Positions 25,525-39,953 of a stretch of DNA of 64,000 nt are shown here, one piece after another. The stretch lies in assembly GCA_944470555.2 (NCBI GenBank), contig OX104134.1, forward strand, positions 97,272,701-97,336,700. Reading direction: 5' to 3'. Both the position numbers and the translations under genes were made by a program. The DNA comes from Heterobilharzia americana (Eukaryota > Platyhelminthes > Trematoda > Strigeidida > Schistosomatidae). A model generated the notes under the pieces. That model ran no database searches. It had not been told where the DNA came from and was given only the letters and a program-made list of their open reading frames with translations. How positions within the stretch are numbered: position 1 is the first letter of the stretch; each line of letters begins with the position of its first letter.

Positions 25525-25760
25525 AGTTGGTATTCACAAAGGACTGACATTGACTGGAGAACTACCGAAAACTTGGGAGCACTGGACAACCGTTTAGACC
25601 CAGTATGAGACTCTTCAGTAGTGCGCAACCATGACTTTGCCAGGGGTCAAATTTAGGGTGTTCAGGTTTTGAGGCGAACAAGTTACCGTTGAGCCGCTGG
25701 GTTGGAATCTAATGGTCTACTTCTTTTAATTTGCGATATAGGGTTATCTTTGTTCAATGC
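25525..25760 (-). mobile_element. Family B SINE, degraded ribozyme
   Basis: This minus-strand unit has the CACTACTGAAGAG...AGTGC tract. The GAAA strand is TAAA, so the core is broken. The tRNA-like part (25640..25700) and the GATATAGGGTTATC segment are recognisable. Confidence 0.68.
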
Positions 25761-27629
25761 CATCATTGGGTATATCTCAAAAGCTTCAAAGTGAATAACA
25801 TTCCTTAGTCTTGAACAATACTTGAACAGCCATTTGCAGACAGTGACAATGGTAATCTTCTAATGGTCCCACCTTACTGAGAGGTGGTGAAGTTCCAGGC
25901 ATGATTTTTGCTTGTGCACATTATTTACATTCATTTTAAGGAATTCTTGCATACAGCTAACGTAAGCAAAATAAAAAATACAGTTCTTTTTCAAGGATAT
26001 CACTGAAAATATTACATCAGTACTAAAATGACTAAACCCTCTACTACTACTAACAACTTTGCTGGTAATCCAGTAAGGGAACATAAACGTGCATTCTGTA
26101 TCTTAAATTGATTGTTCAAATAGAAAGTGTCTTCGCTTTCTGTAGGCCTTTTCTAGCCTCTTATCTTGTTCTTTTCTACTAGTTCACTTTAACTATCTGT
26201 GTATATGCATAAATGTCATGCAGCAGAAGGTTTTTTATTTAATTGCACCTTTTACACTGTACGACTATAGAAAACTCAAATAAGTAGGGAAGAATAGCTT
26301 CATAAATTAACAAATATATTAGTGATACTGTCTATATATCAAGACAGAATGAATTGCTCGGTTTTGCAAATTATGTGTCTGCGTATATGCATTTCTTCAC
26401 CACCTATTCTTCTTCGTTCTCTTTAGAATAATGCTAATCCAAGATAAAAGTGGTTGACAGTGCAGACAAATGGCTAAAATGGTTTTTCATTTTTTGCACA
26501 TATATGCACTGAACTACAGTAAAACTAACACATACACACACACACACTACCAGAGAGATACATCACCGAACACTTGGTGTTGGCCACCTACCTGTATTGT
26601 TAGCACACTGCTTTATCAACATGTATTCATTGACTTACCCACAATGTATGTAATATCCCTTTACTAATACTAAAGAATTATTTTCATGTTTAAATGAAAT
26701 GAATGTTTTATTGCCGTTTGCTTATATTACAAGTTTCGTACATATAGTGGTCTCATAGCATATATTTGTGCAAAAGCTCGAGTAATTATACACACACAGA
26801 AAATAATAACACTACAGTATATGGGCAAAAAAGTGAGAATTATGTAGACGTTGTAATTTGAATTTTGAAATACAAAAACGCGGAAAATCAAAACAGACTG
26901 ACAAATTAGTGACGAATACAAACAACTGCCGTTTTGAAAAAGTGAAAAACAGATAGAAGAATAGGAGAGGGACATTTGACCAATTAAGTTATTTTTCTGG
27001 CTTTTTAGTTTTCACTGTACTGAAGTTAGACGTGATGTGTTTACGAATAGTACCACTAATTATAATCAAGATGAGAAGATATGGTTTTTCTTTATCAACA
27101 TTTCACAACAAGTACAATCAATGGAAATCAAAGAGTTAAAGATCCAGCATTCACAGAACACCTGTGATGAAAATTATATCTGAAGCTACGTGAATGATTC
27201 TTAACTGCTACTTGTATTAGGTTGAAGAATAATGTCAAGTTAACTGTTTAGAATAGCACAGAGATTTTTATTCATAGTTTCGTTAAGAAAAAGGAAGCAC
27301 AATTACAGTGGTTTAGATAGTGAGCAATATTCTAAATTATCTAAAAGATTCGGTGACTACTCAGTTATCAAAGGAAAAAAGTTTCAAAGGCGCCGATCAT
27401 TTATTCGAAAGCTTGATACCAATTTAATCCGCTTCATACATATCGTTGCTCGCACAATCATGTCTTCATATATCGTTGATACTTAGCAGTGAGTTCACTA
27501 TTTGACCTATTCACCCTATCAAAATGACTGGTAACATCAAGATATCTAGAAACAACGTATTGTTTGATACTTGTAACTTCCTCTTGCAACAATACATGAT
27601 ACCTATTGCAAAAGAGGTGGTTTCTTTGC

Positions 27630-27800
27630 TCAAGCAGCCTAGTGGTTAATGCTTTGAAGTTCGAAATGACGGGTACTGGGTTAGAACCTCAGTTGAAGTA
27701 ACATCACTCCCTTATGTGCAGATACATCTACTTGACGAGTCCCAAGTAGGATGAAACACCTCTCCCGGATTTCACTGCTAGTCACTAAGATGAACAGAAA
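27630..27800 (+). mobile_element. SM-alpha-type SINE, partial
   Basis: The tRNA-like region is CAGCCTAGTGGTTAATGC with GGGTTAGAACCTC. The hammerhead remnant TTGACGAGTCCCAAGTAGGA is followed by TGAAAC. Two changes at conserved positions (CTGA to TTGA, and loss of the stem II closing C) make it inactive. Confidence 0.68.
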
Positions 27801-29814
27801 CAGGCTAACTGTCAGTTTTCTGTTTATTATATTATGTGACTGCATATTCTAATAATTGAATGTCTGCTCTAAGGAGTTGTGGTCTTAACTGTTAAAGTAC
27901 TTGAATATGGTGTATGACTCAACAAATCTATTTTGACATAATGATTAGAAAGAAGTTCCTAATAAGATAGCTAGATCATTATGATCTTGATTTGGACCGT
28001 TTTCAACTACTCAGGGTTCCCAATCTGCGCTTTTGTCTTAGGGGCAACCTGAAAATAATGCACGAATCTATTAACTGATCTGTGGTATACCAGACAATTC
28101 AGATAATCTGACCAGATTCAACCGGTTTGAATAATTCGGCTGTGTGGACTGGATTTGCCACAGTATTTACGAATGAGATCTGTCTCTTTCCAATATTTAG
28201 ACTGCGCTTATTCAGCCGAGGGAAGATGAGGATTACCTGCAGTATTTTACAGTGAATTAAATTGTTCAGAAGGACATTTCTCTGTTTCATAACTGCCTTG
28301 TATTAGAGACCTTAGTCATACAGTTTTCAACGGGAACCGTTTTCATGGTGCGACTGGTTAACTAAAATAAAACCAGTTAGCTAAAACAAACTTCATCTGG
28401 GATAGTATAAAATGTACATAATTGACAGTTAGTTCAATTAGCTCACTTATTCTTGATGTACGGTGTGTTTAAAACTATGTCTGGACTTCCCAGTGCTCTT
28501 AATTTCCTGCCTTCCCTTGTTTCTTATGTGTTCTAATACTGAAGCCACATCGGTGAAAAATCTCAGAGTGGAATAATATTTTTTAATTCCCCAGACTAAT
28601 TTGACCACTTACAACACATCACGACATTTTTTCCCTTTAATTTCCAGGAAACGTCCTTGACAAAATTTGTCTTTAATTTATTTGTTTATTTATTACAGAC
28701 AGAATATTATTTTCGCCCACCCCACCTTTTTGTCTTCTAAATTTTAATAAGTATATTGCAAATTACTCTTCCGTGACATTATCTGATGTAGAGAAACTAG
28801 AAGAAAATATTAAAGGGGAATGAAAAGAGAACCATAACAGCTGTCTCTATTTCCGAGACAGATATATATTTCAGCACCAAATGAAATGAAATTACACCAG
28901 TTTTTATGTATGGCTCTGTCTCTCTGTTTCTCAGCTGGATGTAAACAGCAATTTTACTCACTAAAAGTGAATGATGTCATTATCACCGTGTTTGTCAGAG
29001 TGTAAGGACGAGCACAGTTGTGCACAGCTGTTTTGTTTATCTATCTATATAAGTAGTGAGGTGAAAAACTGCCGTTTTCAGTTTATGTGTCACTGGAAAT
29101 TGGAAATATGAATCCCCTTCTTCATTTCCGGTCTCTCTCTCCTATTCACTTTAAAATGGAGACAATTGGCAGTCTTAAAGCGTTTGTTTGTATGGATCAC
29201 TTCGTGGTTTAATTCATTCTCCGAAATAGAAATGACCATTACCCGTTTGTATGGGTGACCTAATTAAGTGAAAATCTTCAACCTCATTAAAAAGTGTTGA
29301 TTCATACTCTGAGGTTAAACAATTAGGGTTTAATTTGTTGTGTATATTTGTTTGTTAAAACTGCTTTCATGCGACCAAGCAACAAAACAAAGTAAATGAC
29401 ACGTCAATTTATCTATCTGATGAATTGAATTCTGCAGTAAAAGAAACCTTAAAGAAGGTAACATTTTCTGGTATATTATTTCACGAATTTTCTCTGGCAA
29501 AACTCACTATTATCACAGGGGAACATATTCTTTCAGTAGTGAAGTTGTTCAACATCGTATCGACGCAAGACATGAGGCAAATACCTTAGAATCCTTTAAG
29601 GTAATCAAGGTGATCAAACGACTGAAACCGAAATTGTGTTCTGGTAATCTAACATTTTACTCTTCCTTTTATTTTGTAGCACTATCTTTTGACTGTTTGC
29701 ACAAAACGCAGTTCATTACATTATTATATGATTTATCTGTTACTTATCAATAACAAACCTACTTTCTAATCTCCTCATGTAATATTTTGTTAGCATTCAT
29801 ATTATTTTACAGGT

Positions 29815-30060
29815 TGATATTAATCAGTGAATTGACATGAGTAGGAGAAACAATGGAAACCTTGGAGCATTGGACAGTTGTTTCCTCCAAGTATGGGAAT
29901 CCTTAGCAGTGCACACGCTCGACCCAGCCAGGGATCGAACCGAGAACTTTCAGGTTTCGTGGCCAGCACGTCACCACTAAACCAGTGGATGGAAATCCAA
30001 TAGCTTTTACTTCCTGCTCCTGTCAGTTCGAGATATTATTATTTTGTTGACGTCTCTTTT
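29815..30060 (-). mobile_element. Family B SINE, degraded ribozyme
   Basis: The minus strand carries the tRNA-like box GTTTAGTGGTGACGTGC with GGTTCGATCCC. Stem I (GCACTG/CAATGC) and GAAA are kept, but the core strand CTAAGGAT replaces CTGAGGAG. Confidence 0.7.
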
Positions 30061-30314
30061 AAATCACATATATATCTGAAAATTCTTACTATTTATTATT
30101 AACTTGATCAAGAGTGTTGTATTGCAAATTAAACCATGTCGTTTCTTGTTAATTACCTCCACTTAACTGCAAAAGCTGTGTGAAATTTTTTTCATATGAG
30201 ATCTATTTATTTATATATATGAACTATGATCAAGATTTGACCGGATAGTATGGAAAATATTGAGAGCTGAGTAAAAGGTTGACAATAGACATAGTTTGTT
30301 TCGTGTAATTTACA

Positions 30315-30400
30315 GGGTGTTTGAAATGAAATAATTTCAATGTTCCACAGGAAAGTCTAGTCCGAGCTTCTTCAGGGAAACAAGTATATTAGATTGTAAG
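30315..30400 (-). repeat. Interspersed repeat with CCTGAAGAAGCTCGGAC core (inverted)
   Basis: This is the reverse-orientation match of the repeat at 7714..7930, covering the core and the TTTCAAACACCCT flank. Confidence 0.5.
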
Positions 30401-32489
30401 CAGCTAACAAAAAACCGGTGAAATACAATCGAACCATGTAATTCTGCTCCATTCATTCTACTTTCTTTATTCAAATATGGATTCAAGTTTCATCCACAGG
30501 AAGCCCACAAAAAGTAAAAGTTTAAGATAATCACATAAATGCACACTATATAATTACTGTATGAAAAAGGCTGGTTGTTTTGCCTAAATTATTTACTGAT
30601 TGTTGCCGGAAGGGAAACCAAGAAAAACTGAAATGAAACTTATTCGTTATGCTACACACTACTTTGCATGTATTTAAAAAGTTTGCTGTCACAGAGAAAA
30701 TCCAAACTTCATATTCATAAACAAACGCTACCTAATAAATGACAATTTTATTGGTGTAGCCATGAAAAAGTATATAATGCGAAGTTATTATATCACGTGT
30801 CTGTACGACAGTGGACCCCGGTGTTCACTTTTATTCAAGATATTCAAGATAGTAATAGTTGCTCGTTAACAGGGAGATTTATCATCGAAAAAGTTCTCAT
30901 ACTGCTTTACATATTTAAATCTTCACTACTGAATGCTAAAGGCTATCACATAATCTAGTCATTTATATTTAAATGCTAAATTTTCTACACAAATTGAGCA
31001 CTTCATTGCAATCGATGCTGATATTGACCACAACTCACTCGACTAAGCAATTAAGTAACTGTGTGCACGTATAAGGAATGACTTAAAACAAGAAATTAAT
31101 TAAGCAATAGCATCATCAAAATCTGTGCATATCTAACTGTCTGGAAATTTTCTTAGACTCAAGTGCGAAGTCATACAGCGGTGAAAATGCTTAATTGAAA
31201 TTTCAATAGGCATATGTTGGATATTTGAAAACACAGCTGCATACAAATCGTTTTCTTGACATCCAGAATTCCTCAATACTTGAAAATCTACTATAAATCA
31301 AAAAAGTTTTCTGAAAACAATGAAAAATTCACTTTCCATTTTTTAATCTTAAAAATAGTCATTCTATTGCATCTGATTTATGAGATATCTGGTCACTGGA
31401 TCTAAAGTATTAAGACAGACATGCATTTGTGTGCAGGAAGACAGAAAGGAGTGACGACACAGCCACCATGTCATCCTACATAACAATTGTATTGCCAGAG
31501 TGTATAACTTGCACATACTTTCATTTATACTACAGTCCAAAACAGCCTTCTTTCAATACATATTCGTATTTGAATGTGACTATCCTGGCATACAATCACA
31601 GGTCTAATTTGCCTTAATATTTCCTGCATTCCCTAAGTTTAATTACCGTCTTCAAAAGTTGTCAGCATTTCAGGCATTCAAGAAAACGAAAATGGAACGT
31701 GTGGAGAAAAGCATAGTCACTGTCAGGTAGATGGCATTTAAGCACCTAAAGGTGTACAGTCAAACACATGTATACACATTTGTATACATAAATGATCCAA
31801 CAAACAAATATGAATATGGTAAAATGTTTTAGGCTTACGTTTTTACATGTGTAGTATACAAATTTATTTTCTCCTACGAGGTAATGCAAACTGATTAAGT
31901 TTCATTATTTTTGTTTTGCTTGTCAAAAAAGAGGAAGTGGGATAAAAATAAGTGTCAATTAGTATAGGGATAAATGAAGACTGCATTTTTACTTTTTAAA
32001 ACACTTTTTGCCAAATCGTCTTTTTACTCTGTTTTCATTTCATTTGTCCAAACGGTGATTTAAGCCATTATGTTCGTTTCAAAGAGAATAAAAAGAAGGG
32101 GTACAATTATATAACTGGAAAGGTGAAGGTGTTTTGCTGACAATACAATTAGGTTTATTTTCTTTCACGTAAACCAGTGACAATTAAGTCAAACAACTTT
32201 TATCTGTAAACAGGAAAAGATATCTTCACTTGAAGTTACAATTTTCTGATTATGAAACTGACTGACTCTCATTATATTCGGCTGCATTATTTCCAAATTT
32301 ACTCGATTTTCATAAGTTTACATTATTAACACTGCTACCATGTATTGCCAAAATAAGTACACTGTAGGGGATATAATTGTTTAACAAATGAGAATCATGT
32401 ATATTATTAGGATGGGGAAGTACCATACTTCCTACAAGCAAGAAAATAACCAAACCCAATTAATTACTTAAAAGCAAAGAGATGTCACA

Positions 32490-32750
32490 AAATATCGTAC
32501 TGTGAGTACAGAAATGAGTGAAGCGATAGGTACTTGGTTTCAATCTCAGTGGAAGCGAAATCACTCACTGGGGTGCAGGTATGTCCAGCTGAGGAGTCCG
32601 AAATAGGACAAAATGCGTGTCCTAGATTCCACTGCAAGTCACCAAGTGGACTACAAAATAGTGAGTGAACGGGATGTATCGAGTCGTTCGCATAGGAGCC
32701 CATCTGTCAATAGCGGTTCAGCAACTCGATCCAGTATAACAACGAGAAAC
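32490..32750 (+). mobile_element. SM-alpha-type SINE with G12A hammerhead relic
   Basis: The body has GGGTGCAGGTATGTCCAG-type spacing, the core strand CTGAGGA at 32589..32595, stem II GTCC/GGAC, then AAAA in place of GAAA, and a GTC cleavage triplet. The single core change is the G of the GAAA strand. The GCATAGGAGCCCATCTG tail is recognisable. Confidence 0.72.
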
Positions 32751-33512
32751 TACAGGTATCAGTGAATGGAAATGAGTGAGTTTTTCACAGCAGACATTGA
32801 ATTAGACGACCACACGGAAGCACTAGTTAAGTTGAAACAGTCACATTGAATCCAAATTTCACACTCGGTGGTCTTCATAACATTTCATCAAAAGTTCGAT
32901 AATTCGCCACTGGATTTACATGTCAAAGACTCTAATACTAAGCCATTCAGAACTCATGTTTGACTGAATAACTTAAAAAATTGTCTATAGGTGGATGACA
33001 TTTACGCTCTGATTTTCTACCTAAGACTATCAATCCAATCCGGACTTTCAAGAAAACATGAGTTCCTTCCATGTTGCATATAAGTCTATTCAGTAGTATC
33101 AGGAAACAAACTTTATTCATCAATTTCTAATGACTTTCCAGCTAATATTTCACTGTAAATCTACATCACTCAGCTTGCTTATAATGCGATAATTTTATTC
33201 AATGAGTTCACTTAGGGCATAAAAAATAAATTGGTTACATTTCCATGACAGATTGATGTAAGTTACTACTGTTTATGATTGACATTTTAAAGGTTTTGTG
33301 AAACGAGTAAAACTTTTATTATTCGTTGATTGATTGCCTCTCTAAAATAAATGGCGATACATAATTCTGAATAAAACAACTGTCACTAATTAGTAAATAT
33401 CGGATAGGTATTTCACTTTAAGGTAATGTTAAGCGCTTATTCCAATGTTTCCAGGCAAAATGGTGTTAATAATATTGACTTTATTCTATGGGATAAACTT
33501 GAATGTGTCATT

Positions 33513-33524
33513 GACCCCCCCCCC
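33513..33524. repeat. Poly-C tract
   Basis: A run of C in an AT-rich intron at 33514..33523 is followed by TCCCAC. I see no function. Confidence 0.8.
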
Positions 33525-36500
33525 TCCCACAACTAGGAAATTTTAGTTGATTTCAGACTTTTCCAACAGATTAAGATTTACGTTAAGAGTGAATCTGAAA
33601 TTGTCAGGAAACCTTGAACTCAGTTTTCATAGTTTTCAGTATTTATTCATCCATCTGCTTTGGTCTTTACTATATACTTTTACATTATAATGTTGATCGT
33701 GTAAGCCACAAAACAACTGAATGTCACATAGGCTGTCTTCGTTTATGTTTACTTAGACTCATCGAATCAGCCTTACTCAGGAAAATGGTTTTCGTATCGT
33801 AAAATGACGGTTCCAATCAACAGAAAACGTTGGTCGCATACACATTTGGAACTAGTTACTTGAAGATTATCCTTTCAACGATCAACCGAACAAACATTAA
33901 GATATGATGTGAATCAAAGATGCTTGCTATCTCGTTCAAAAGTTCAGTCGACATAGTGACAGGTGAGAAACCCACACCTACCTAATTAATTTGGAATGGT
34001 AAAACAAGGTTTTTCGTCAATTTTGGTAGTCACTGGTGAGATAAATCTCACTTTTCCAGTGCATATCGAGTATATGATTCGGTATATTTGTAATAGATTT
34101 GAAGCTCATAAAACCATAAAACTAAAGTTATCTCATATTTAATACACGGTTTGATCTGAGACGTCTAAACTGCTGTTGGTTGCATTTAATAGGCTTAAAA
34201 TCTTCAGTTATCTGTTCCACATAACTGCGCATAAAACACGTCTAGCTCAATCACATTTTCATAGCTCTATATCACCTGACATTTTTAACCAAGAGATTTT
34301 TCAGATTATAAAAGACTACATATACTTTTCTACCCTTTGCATTTCTAATCTTTTAAATTATAGTAAGCGATGCACTGAAGTAATCCGACTGACTCCTTAT
34401 GAAGTGTAAGCTACATTCTTACTGCAAGAAAAATCATAAAGTAGTTATTGTGTGTGGGAGATTTTAGAGGACAATAATTTGCCATCCAAAACAGTTTTGA
34501 AACCTACACTCAAAATATGCAGAAAGTAGTGGATATCGGATTAATGATACAACTTTGAAGCTTTTGTTTACAGTAAAGTTATAGTATACATATTAATTAC
34601 AAATGAGAATAGCTTTGTGAATATTTGGTGTCGAGGTTAATATCCCAGCAGGAAGTTTGATGAGTATGAATAACGTGAAAACAGCTAAATAAGAACCGGA
34701 ATATGACTGATGCCAAACTGAAAAATGCAGGCTTATGTGGGTTATTAATAATAAAAAACGGATGACAAGACTAGAAGATAGTTACACTGCATGACTATTT
34801 GAACTTACTCATTTGTAAACCAGTGTTACAGGGGAAGCATGCAAAGGTCTAAGGTAGAACTGCATAAAAATTAAAAGTTGTCTACTACTTCTTGAGGTTC
34901 ATTGAGCTCTCAATGAATGACAATGTTTATGATGAAACCTATGACGATATTCAGTAATTATTCTCCAAAGACTAACCCATTTAGTCTTTAAAACCATTGC
35001 TTTTCAAATTATTCATTTTGTTGAAGATAATTTTAGTAAGTTTAGGTGAATCTCTACATCTGAAGACAAATACATCTTGTTCACTCACAGTTACTGTAGG
35101 AAACTGGGTGAAGCAAAGTAGAAGGGTTAGGTTTTAAAATCATGCATATCTCAACTAAGTACAGGATTTCAACTAGTTCCTGAAACTTATCCTAACTCAG
35201 TAACAATACAAATATTTGTGTCTTTCCTACCGGCTGCATTGCTATTACTATCCCTCCTTTTATTTATAGTTCACTCTCTGTCTTTCCGTGCTAAACTCAC
35301 CAAGAATTGGTTAAATCATGTAAATTATCAAAGCTTGGAAATTTATGGGGTAACATAAAGTACAAAATAAGTGGGTGACGTTATAACTCATCATTTTACT
35401 TTGTATGGCTGTAATCGATAACACCAGTAGGTTCAAAGACAATGACAGTTCGAAAGATCAAACAAACTCAGTAAATTCACTGACTATGCCCTTTGGACAA
35501 ACCCATATTCAACAAATATGACCACAGTTATTCCGTAAATGATTCACACTGCTTTATAATAAGCCGAATTCCATGGGGTACTGGAACTATAGCAACCTTG
35601 TTTTCTAGTGTGTGATTAACATGTTGAAATTATGAAAAGAATTTCATTGTACATACAACTGAGTATTACTGTGTGAATAATTATTTCAAATTTAACCATC
35701 TTAGCCGAAACCAATCTTGTATATGATAATTTCCAGAGAATGTATTTATCGTGAGTGACTATGTCCATGAAGTACAAGTATGATGACATACAGAGCCTTC
35801 TTGGCATATTAATAATAACGCTACTTTCCCGCATTACTGAGAGAAATAGGTGAATTCAATTTTGACTCATCGACAGCTTGCAAGAATGATTAAACATAAG
35901 TGTTTTCTAGCCAAGATTATGACGTTCGGTAAATTCTCTGGCATCTAAATGTTTTGATCACGAACAACTGGCCCAAAATTATACTTATATTTATGAAAGG
36001 CATACCAACAAACCACTGATAAAGAAATTTCAGCAAAGAAAAAGTGACTCAGTGTCAACAAAATGAAATGATTGAGAAATGTGTATGAAGAGAAGAAAAC
36101 CTTAATATCTATAGTCAACAGACAAATAACCATTTTACAAGTTCTTTACAAACTGCACAAATTACATTGATATTTCAAACAAATGAATAGTTTTTCCAAC
36201 TACCCAGCATTATTTTATCAGGACTTCTGTTAAAAGCCACTTATCAAAGAGCATAAAATGTGACTTCAGTTAAATAAATGTCAATAATGACCAACAATTC
36301 GGAAACTATTTGCAAGTAAATAGTCTATTTCACGATATACCTGTTCACCGAAGTCAGTATACTAGATTTAAGCGATATGAAAAATTTGACTTTTCTGTGG
36401 GTTGAACTCACTCCTGTGGTGATCACCTAAACTCTGAACCAGTAAATCTATCAACTACTGTTTAGTTCACTTTGATTTGAAGCACCGAAATCTACAGATT

Positions 36501-38394
36501 TGCGTAAGTGATTTCCAACTTTTCAGGTTGTTCACTGATACAGAAATCTATAATCTGTGTTAGCCTTGCAGAAATGCAGTAAAACAGCATAGCTCAATTC
36601 CATTGAATACATCGAATATAATCTTTGAAAATACATTACAAAACGTTTTTACGATTCCCACTTGGTCTGCTTTGACTAAAGAATACTATATAACTTAATA
36701 ATCAGTACTGAATCTTGTCGATCATGACTTGATATTGAAGTCACTGGTTTAATTGCTCAGTAAAATTGGGCTAGCAATGGAGAACAGTGTAGATAAATTC
36801 AGTCTTCTGCAACTGTTTAATACAACTGATCTAGTTATATTAAGGGTTACAATCCCAGTCATAAAAGTCTATTGAAATGTCTGTAACTACAGGATTGAAT
36901 TGTTTGAGTTTCCTCAAGGTTAATGTCATACCTAAATGGTGATTTGTAGCAGACACAAAATTTTTATCCTGTTGTTATGGAGATCACCTATCATCTGATT
37001 ACACGCATTCCTTAAATATCAGTCTTATTCGACAGTAATCTATTTGAATGAAAGTTCTAATGCCGTAATAACTAGGCAGCATAAGTCATCGTTAAGATAT
37101 TTAATTTTAATAATACTGTTGAATATTCAGTATAGCTCCCATTCGACTAGTCAACTTCCATAATGCTGACTTTCAATCGACCTAATTTCATCCAACTTGG
37201 TTATAACCTCACCAGTTTAGAAGAATGTTATTAAACTTTTCAATTGAATTTGAAAAGCATTAATTTCATCTTACTTCTAATGTTTGGAATATAAAAGAAG
37301 TGTCTTAAAGATAAAAAGGAATACAGAATACTTCACAAGATTTACGAATCCCATAACCTACACAAATCAAGCAATAATGACATATGTTGAACAGCTTTGT
37401 AGAGTGTAAATGTATAGCCATTCGACTGTAGGTAGTTTCATTAAAAAATTATTTATCCATTATAAGCGATATATGATATATTTCACGCAGTTAAGTAGTA
37501 TCTCACTGTTGTTTCTTCGTTTTCACGTAAATTTATTTGACTTTTGACACGTGAAAAGAAAGAATTTATGAAAGTGTCTATTTCAGGTATACCTGATGTT
37601 ATGAACAATACCCTAATTTTAGCCATTCTAGTCAGTTCTTAAAACGCTTACTTGATGATGGACCACACATAAATGTTGTATATAATTTTGTGATTATCTG
37701 TTTAACTAGCAAAATAAATCGGGGATTTTTTGATTAAACACAGTATCTTTGTTGTCATTGAACTATGAACACAACCATTATGTTTAAACATCTCTACTAC
37801 AAAACATTTTTACATTCAGCAATTAACTGGTTTGTCCATCAATCTGGAATGTCACATACTAGATGTTACACAGGTGGTGATGTTTATTGTCAGTGATATG
37901 TAACTCTATTTGACTTTTGTTGTAGCAGTGTTAATTAGAGAGTAAATGTATGATATAGGTGTGTATTTAACCTGACAGATTAGCATTATACTTTGACAAA
38001 AGGAGTCGGCGTTTGACAGCATGAAATAAATTTATGCGAAATAATTCTCTCACATAGTGAACTCCTCTTTCCATTTCTACATAAATGATTTAAGAATTAA
38101 GTGATACTGAAATTACATTGTTAAAAATAACCACTTAAAAGTATACTAGTAGAATACTTTCAGTCAAAAAGGACGGTAAGTAATATATTTCTTGTAGATA
38201 CGATGTGAAAGTAGATGAAAAATGATCTAGCTATTTCGGATTTTCCGTATGATTTCGGTCCCTTATTAGCTTTTTACTTGTCACAATAGATATTCGAAAG
38301 TCGGATGAACTCTAAGATGGTTTTAAAGGGCCAAATTTTTCATTGAACCTTTGGGTACTCACCATGCGGTTCGTTAACAATAGGATTCTTATAG

Positions 38395-38740
38395 TAATGA
38401 TAGATAGTGGCTAGCAGCGGAATGCAGGACTCTTATTCCGTCCTATCTGGGACCTGTCAGTTGGTCATACCTGCCTCCTAATAAGCAATGTTGCCCCTAT
38501 TAACGCTCAAACCTGGAACCGATCTCTTCAAACACCAGAGTGTTATCCACTAGAATACCGAGTCACGGTGGCCACTCTTTGTGTGGTGGGTATAGTTTTA
38601 TATTGTGACTTGTATTATCCCGTCGTTTCTTGAACCAGATTGATCGGTCTCTATTGGAATATGGGCTCTTGTACGTATGCTTCGATAATGCTTGTCATTT
38701 CAGTTTTATAGTCATGATAAATAGTGAGATAATGCTAGGA
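38395..38740 (-). mobile_element. SM-alpha-type SINE
   Basis: This minus-strand unit has the tRNA-like box (TATTCTAGTGGATAACACTC and GGTTCCAGGTTTGAGCG) and the tail (GGGCTCTTG..., GACGGGATAATACAAGTC read on the minus strand). The ribozyme is broken: CTGACAGG replaces CTGACGAG and GGAAT replaces GAAAC. Confidence 0.74.
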
Positions 38741-39214
38741 ACAACATGATTCCGATATCATTTGAGGTCGTTAGCTCTGATCGTTATAACTGATGACAAT
38801 CTCCACCAGTAACCGACTACCAACCTTAAACTAGTGTCAAGGCATGCTATGGCACTATTTCATAGCCGTCAGATAAATTTCTAGTGAAAAATTGTGACTC
38901 TATAAACCAAATTATTGCTCTAAAATGGCAGTCATATACCATCACAATTAGTGCAATAAATAGTGTTTAAATTACCGTCTCAGGACTTTACATTTGAGAG
39001 AAAAACTATTCCCATACACAGTCTGACAGTCCCGACTTCGATGTGAACTATCTGCAGGGTAAGGGATAAAATGAAATAACTATCTAACACCTTTTGATTT
39101 TCATTAGTTGTCCGACTGATGTCAACATTTGGAATAGACCACCTCTGAAATCCTTCGTGTTGTTTCTGCTTGATTTCACGTTTTTGGAAAAAAATTATTT
39201 TTTGTCAACTATCC

Positions 39215-39219
<5 letters not shown>

Positions 39220-39279
<60 letters not shown>
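39220..39279. repeat. (TA)n microsatellite
   Basis: A perfect dinucleotide run of about 60 bp lies about 350 bp left of the inverted SM-alpha pair. Confidence 0.97.
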
Positions 39280-39282
<3 letters not shown>

Positions 39283-39626
39283 TAGGCCAAATCTATTTAA
39301 TTTCTGACTATTATCTCAAACTGACCTACCAGCGTGTCTAGTATCGATCATCTATATTTTATACTACAATTTCAAAGAAAATGATGACAGATTTCGGAAC
39401 CCTTATCCCAAATCAGAAACTACTGAAATGAAAATAATTCTCACTGGATAAATTAGTTGCTACTACAATTTTCATATGAACTTTGTTTTTAATTTATAAA
39501 CGCAGATTCCAGTGAATTAGCTAACTATACAAGTTTAAAAGTCCAGAGGACATTTAAATGAAAAGAAATACAACGGTAATGAAAATACGATTTTTCGGAT
39601 AAACGCAACGAAATAAAAGCTGTAAT

Positions 39627-39953
39627 AGTGTTATTGCTTGTATTACACCGTCGTTGATTGGACCGAATTGATCAGTCTCTGTTGGCATATGGGCTCCTAT
39701 GCGGATGCCTAGATATTGCCTGTCTTTTAACTATGTTTAGTAATGATGCGTAGTGGCTAGCAATGAAATCCAGGATGCGCATTTAGTTATATTTGGGACT
39801 CGTCAGCTGGATTCCACTGCTAGCCACTGCCCATCATTACTAAACATAGTTGAAAGACAGGCAATATCGAGGCATCCGCATAGGAGCCCATATGCCAACA
39901 GAGACTGATCAATTCGGTCCAATCAACGACGGTGTAATACAAGCAATAACACT
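39627..39953. repeat. Head-to-head inverted SM-alpha pair, 147-bp arms
   Basis: Left arm 39627..39773 and right arm 39807..39953 are reverse complements of each other, with about five mismatches in 147 bp by eye. The 33-bp spacer holds the ribozyme strand of the minus-oriented unit (CTGACGAGTCCCAAATATAAC with TAAAT). The right arm starts at CTGGATTCC, the base after which hammerhead cleavage would leave the 5' end of a unit. Confidence 0.9.

Noticed and set aside
39094..39285. Open frame ending in an alternating Tyr-Ile run
   Set aside because: It is the (TA)n microsatellite read as protein.
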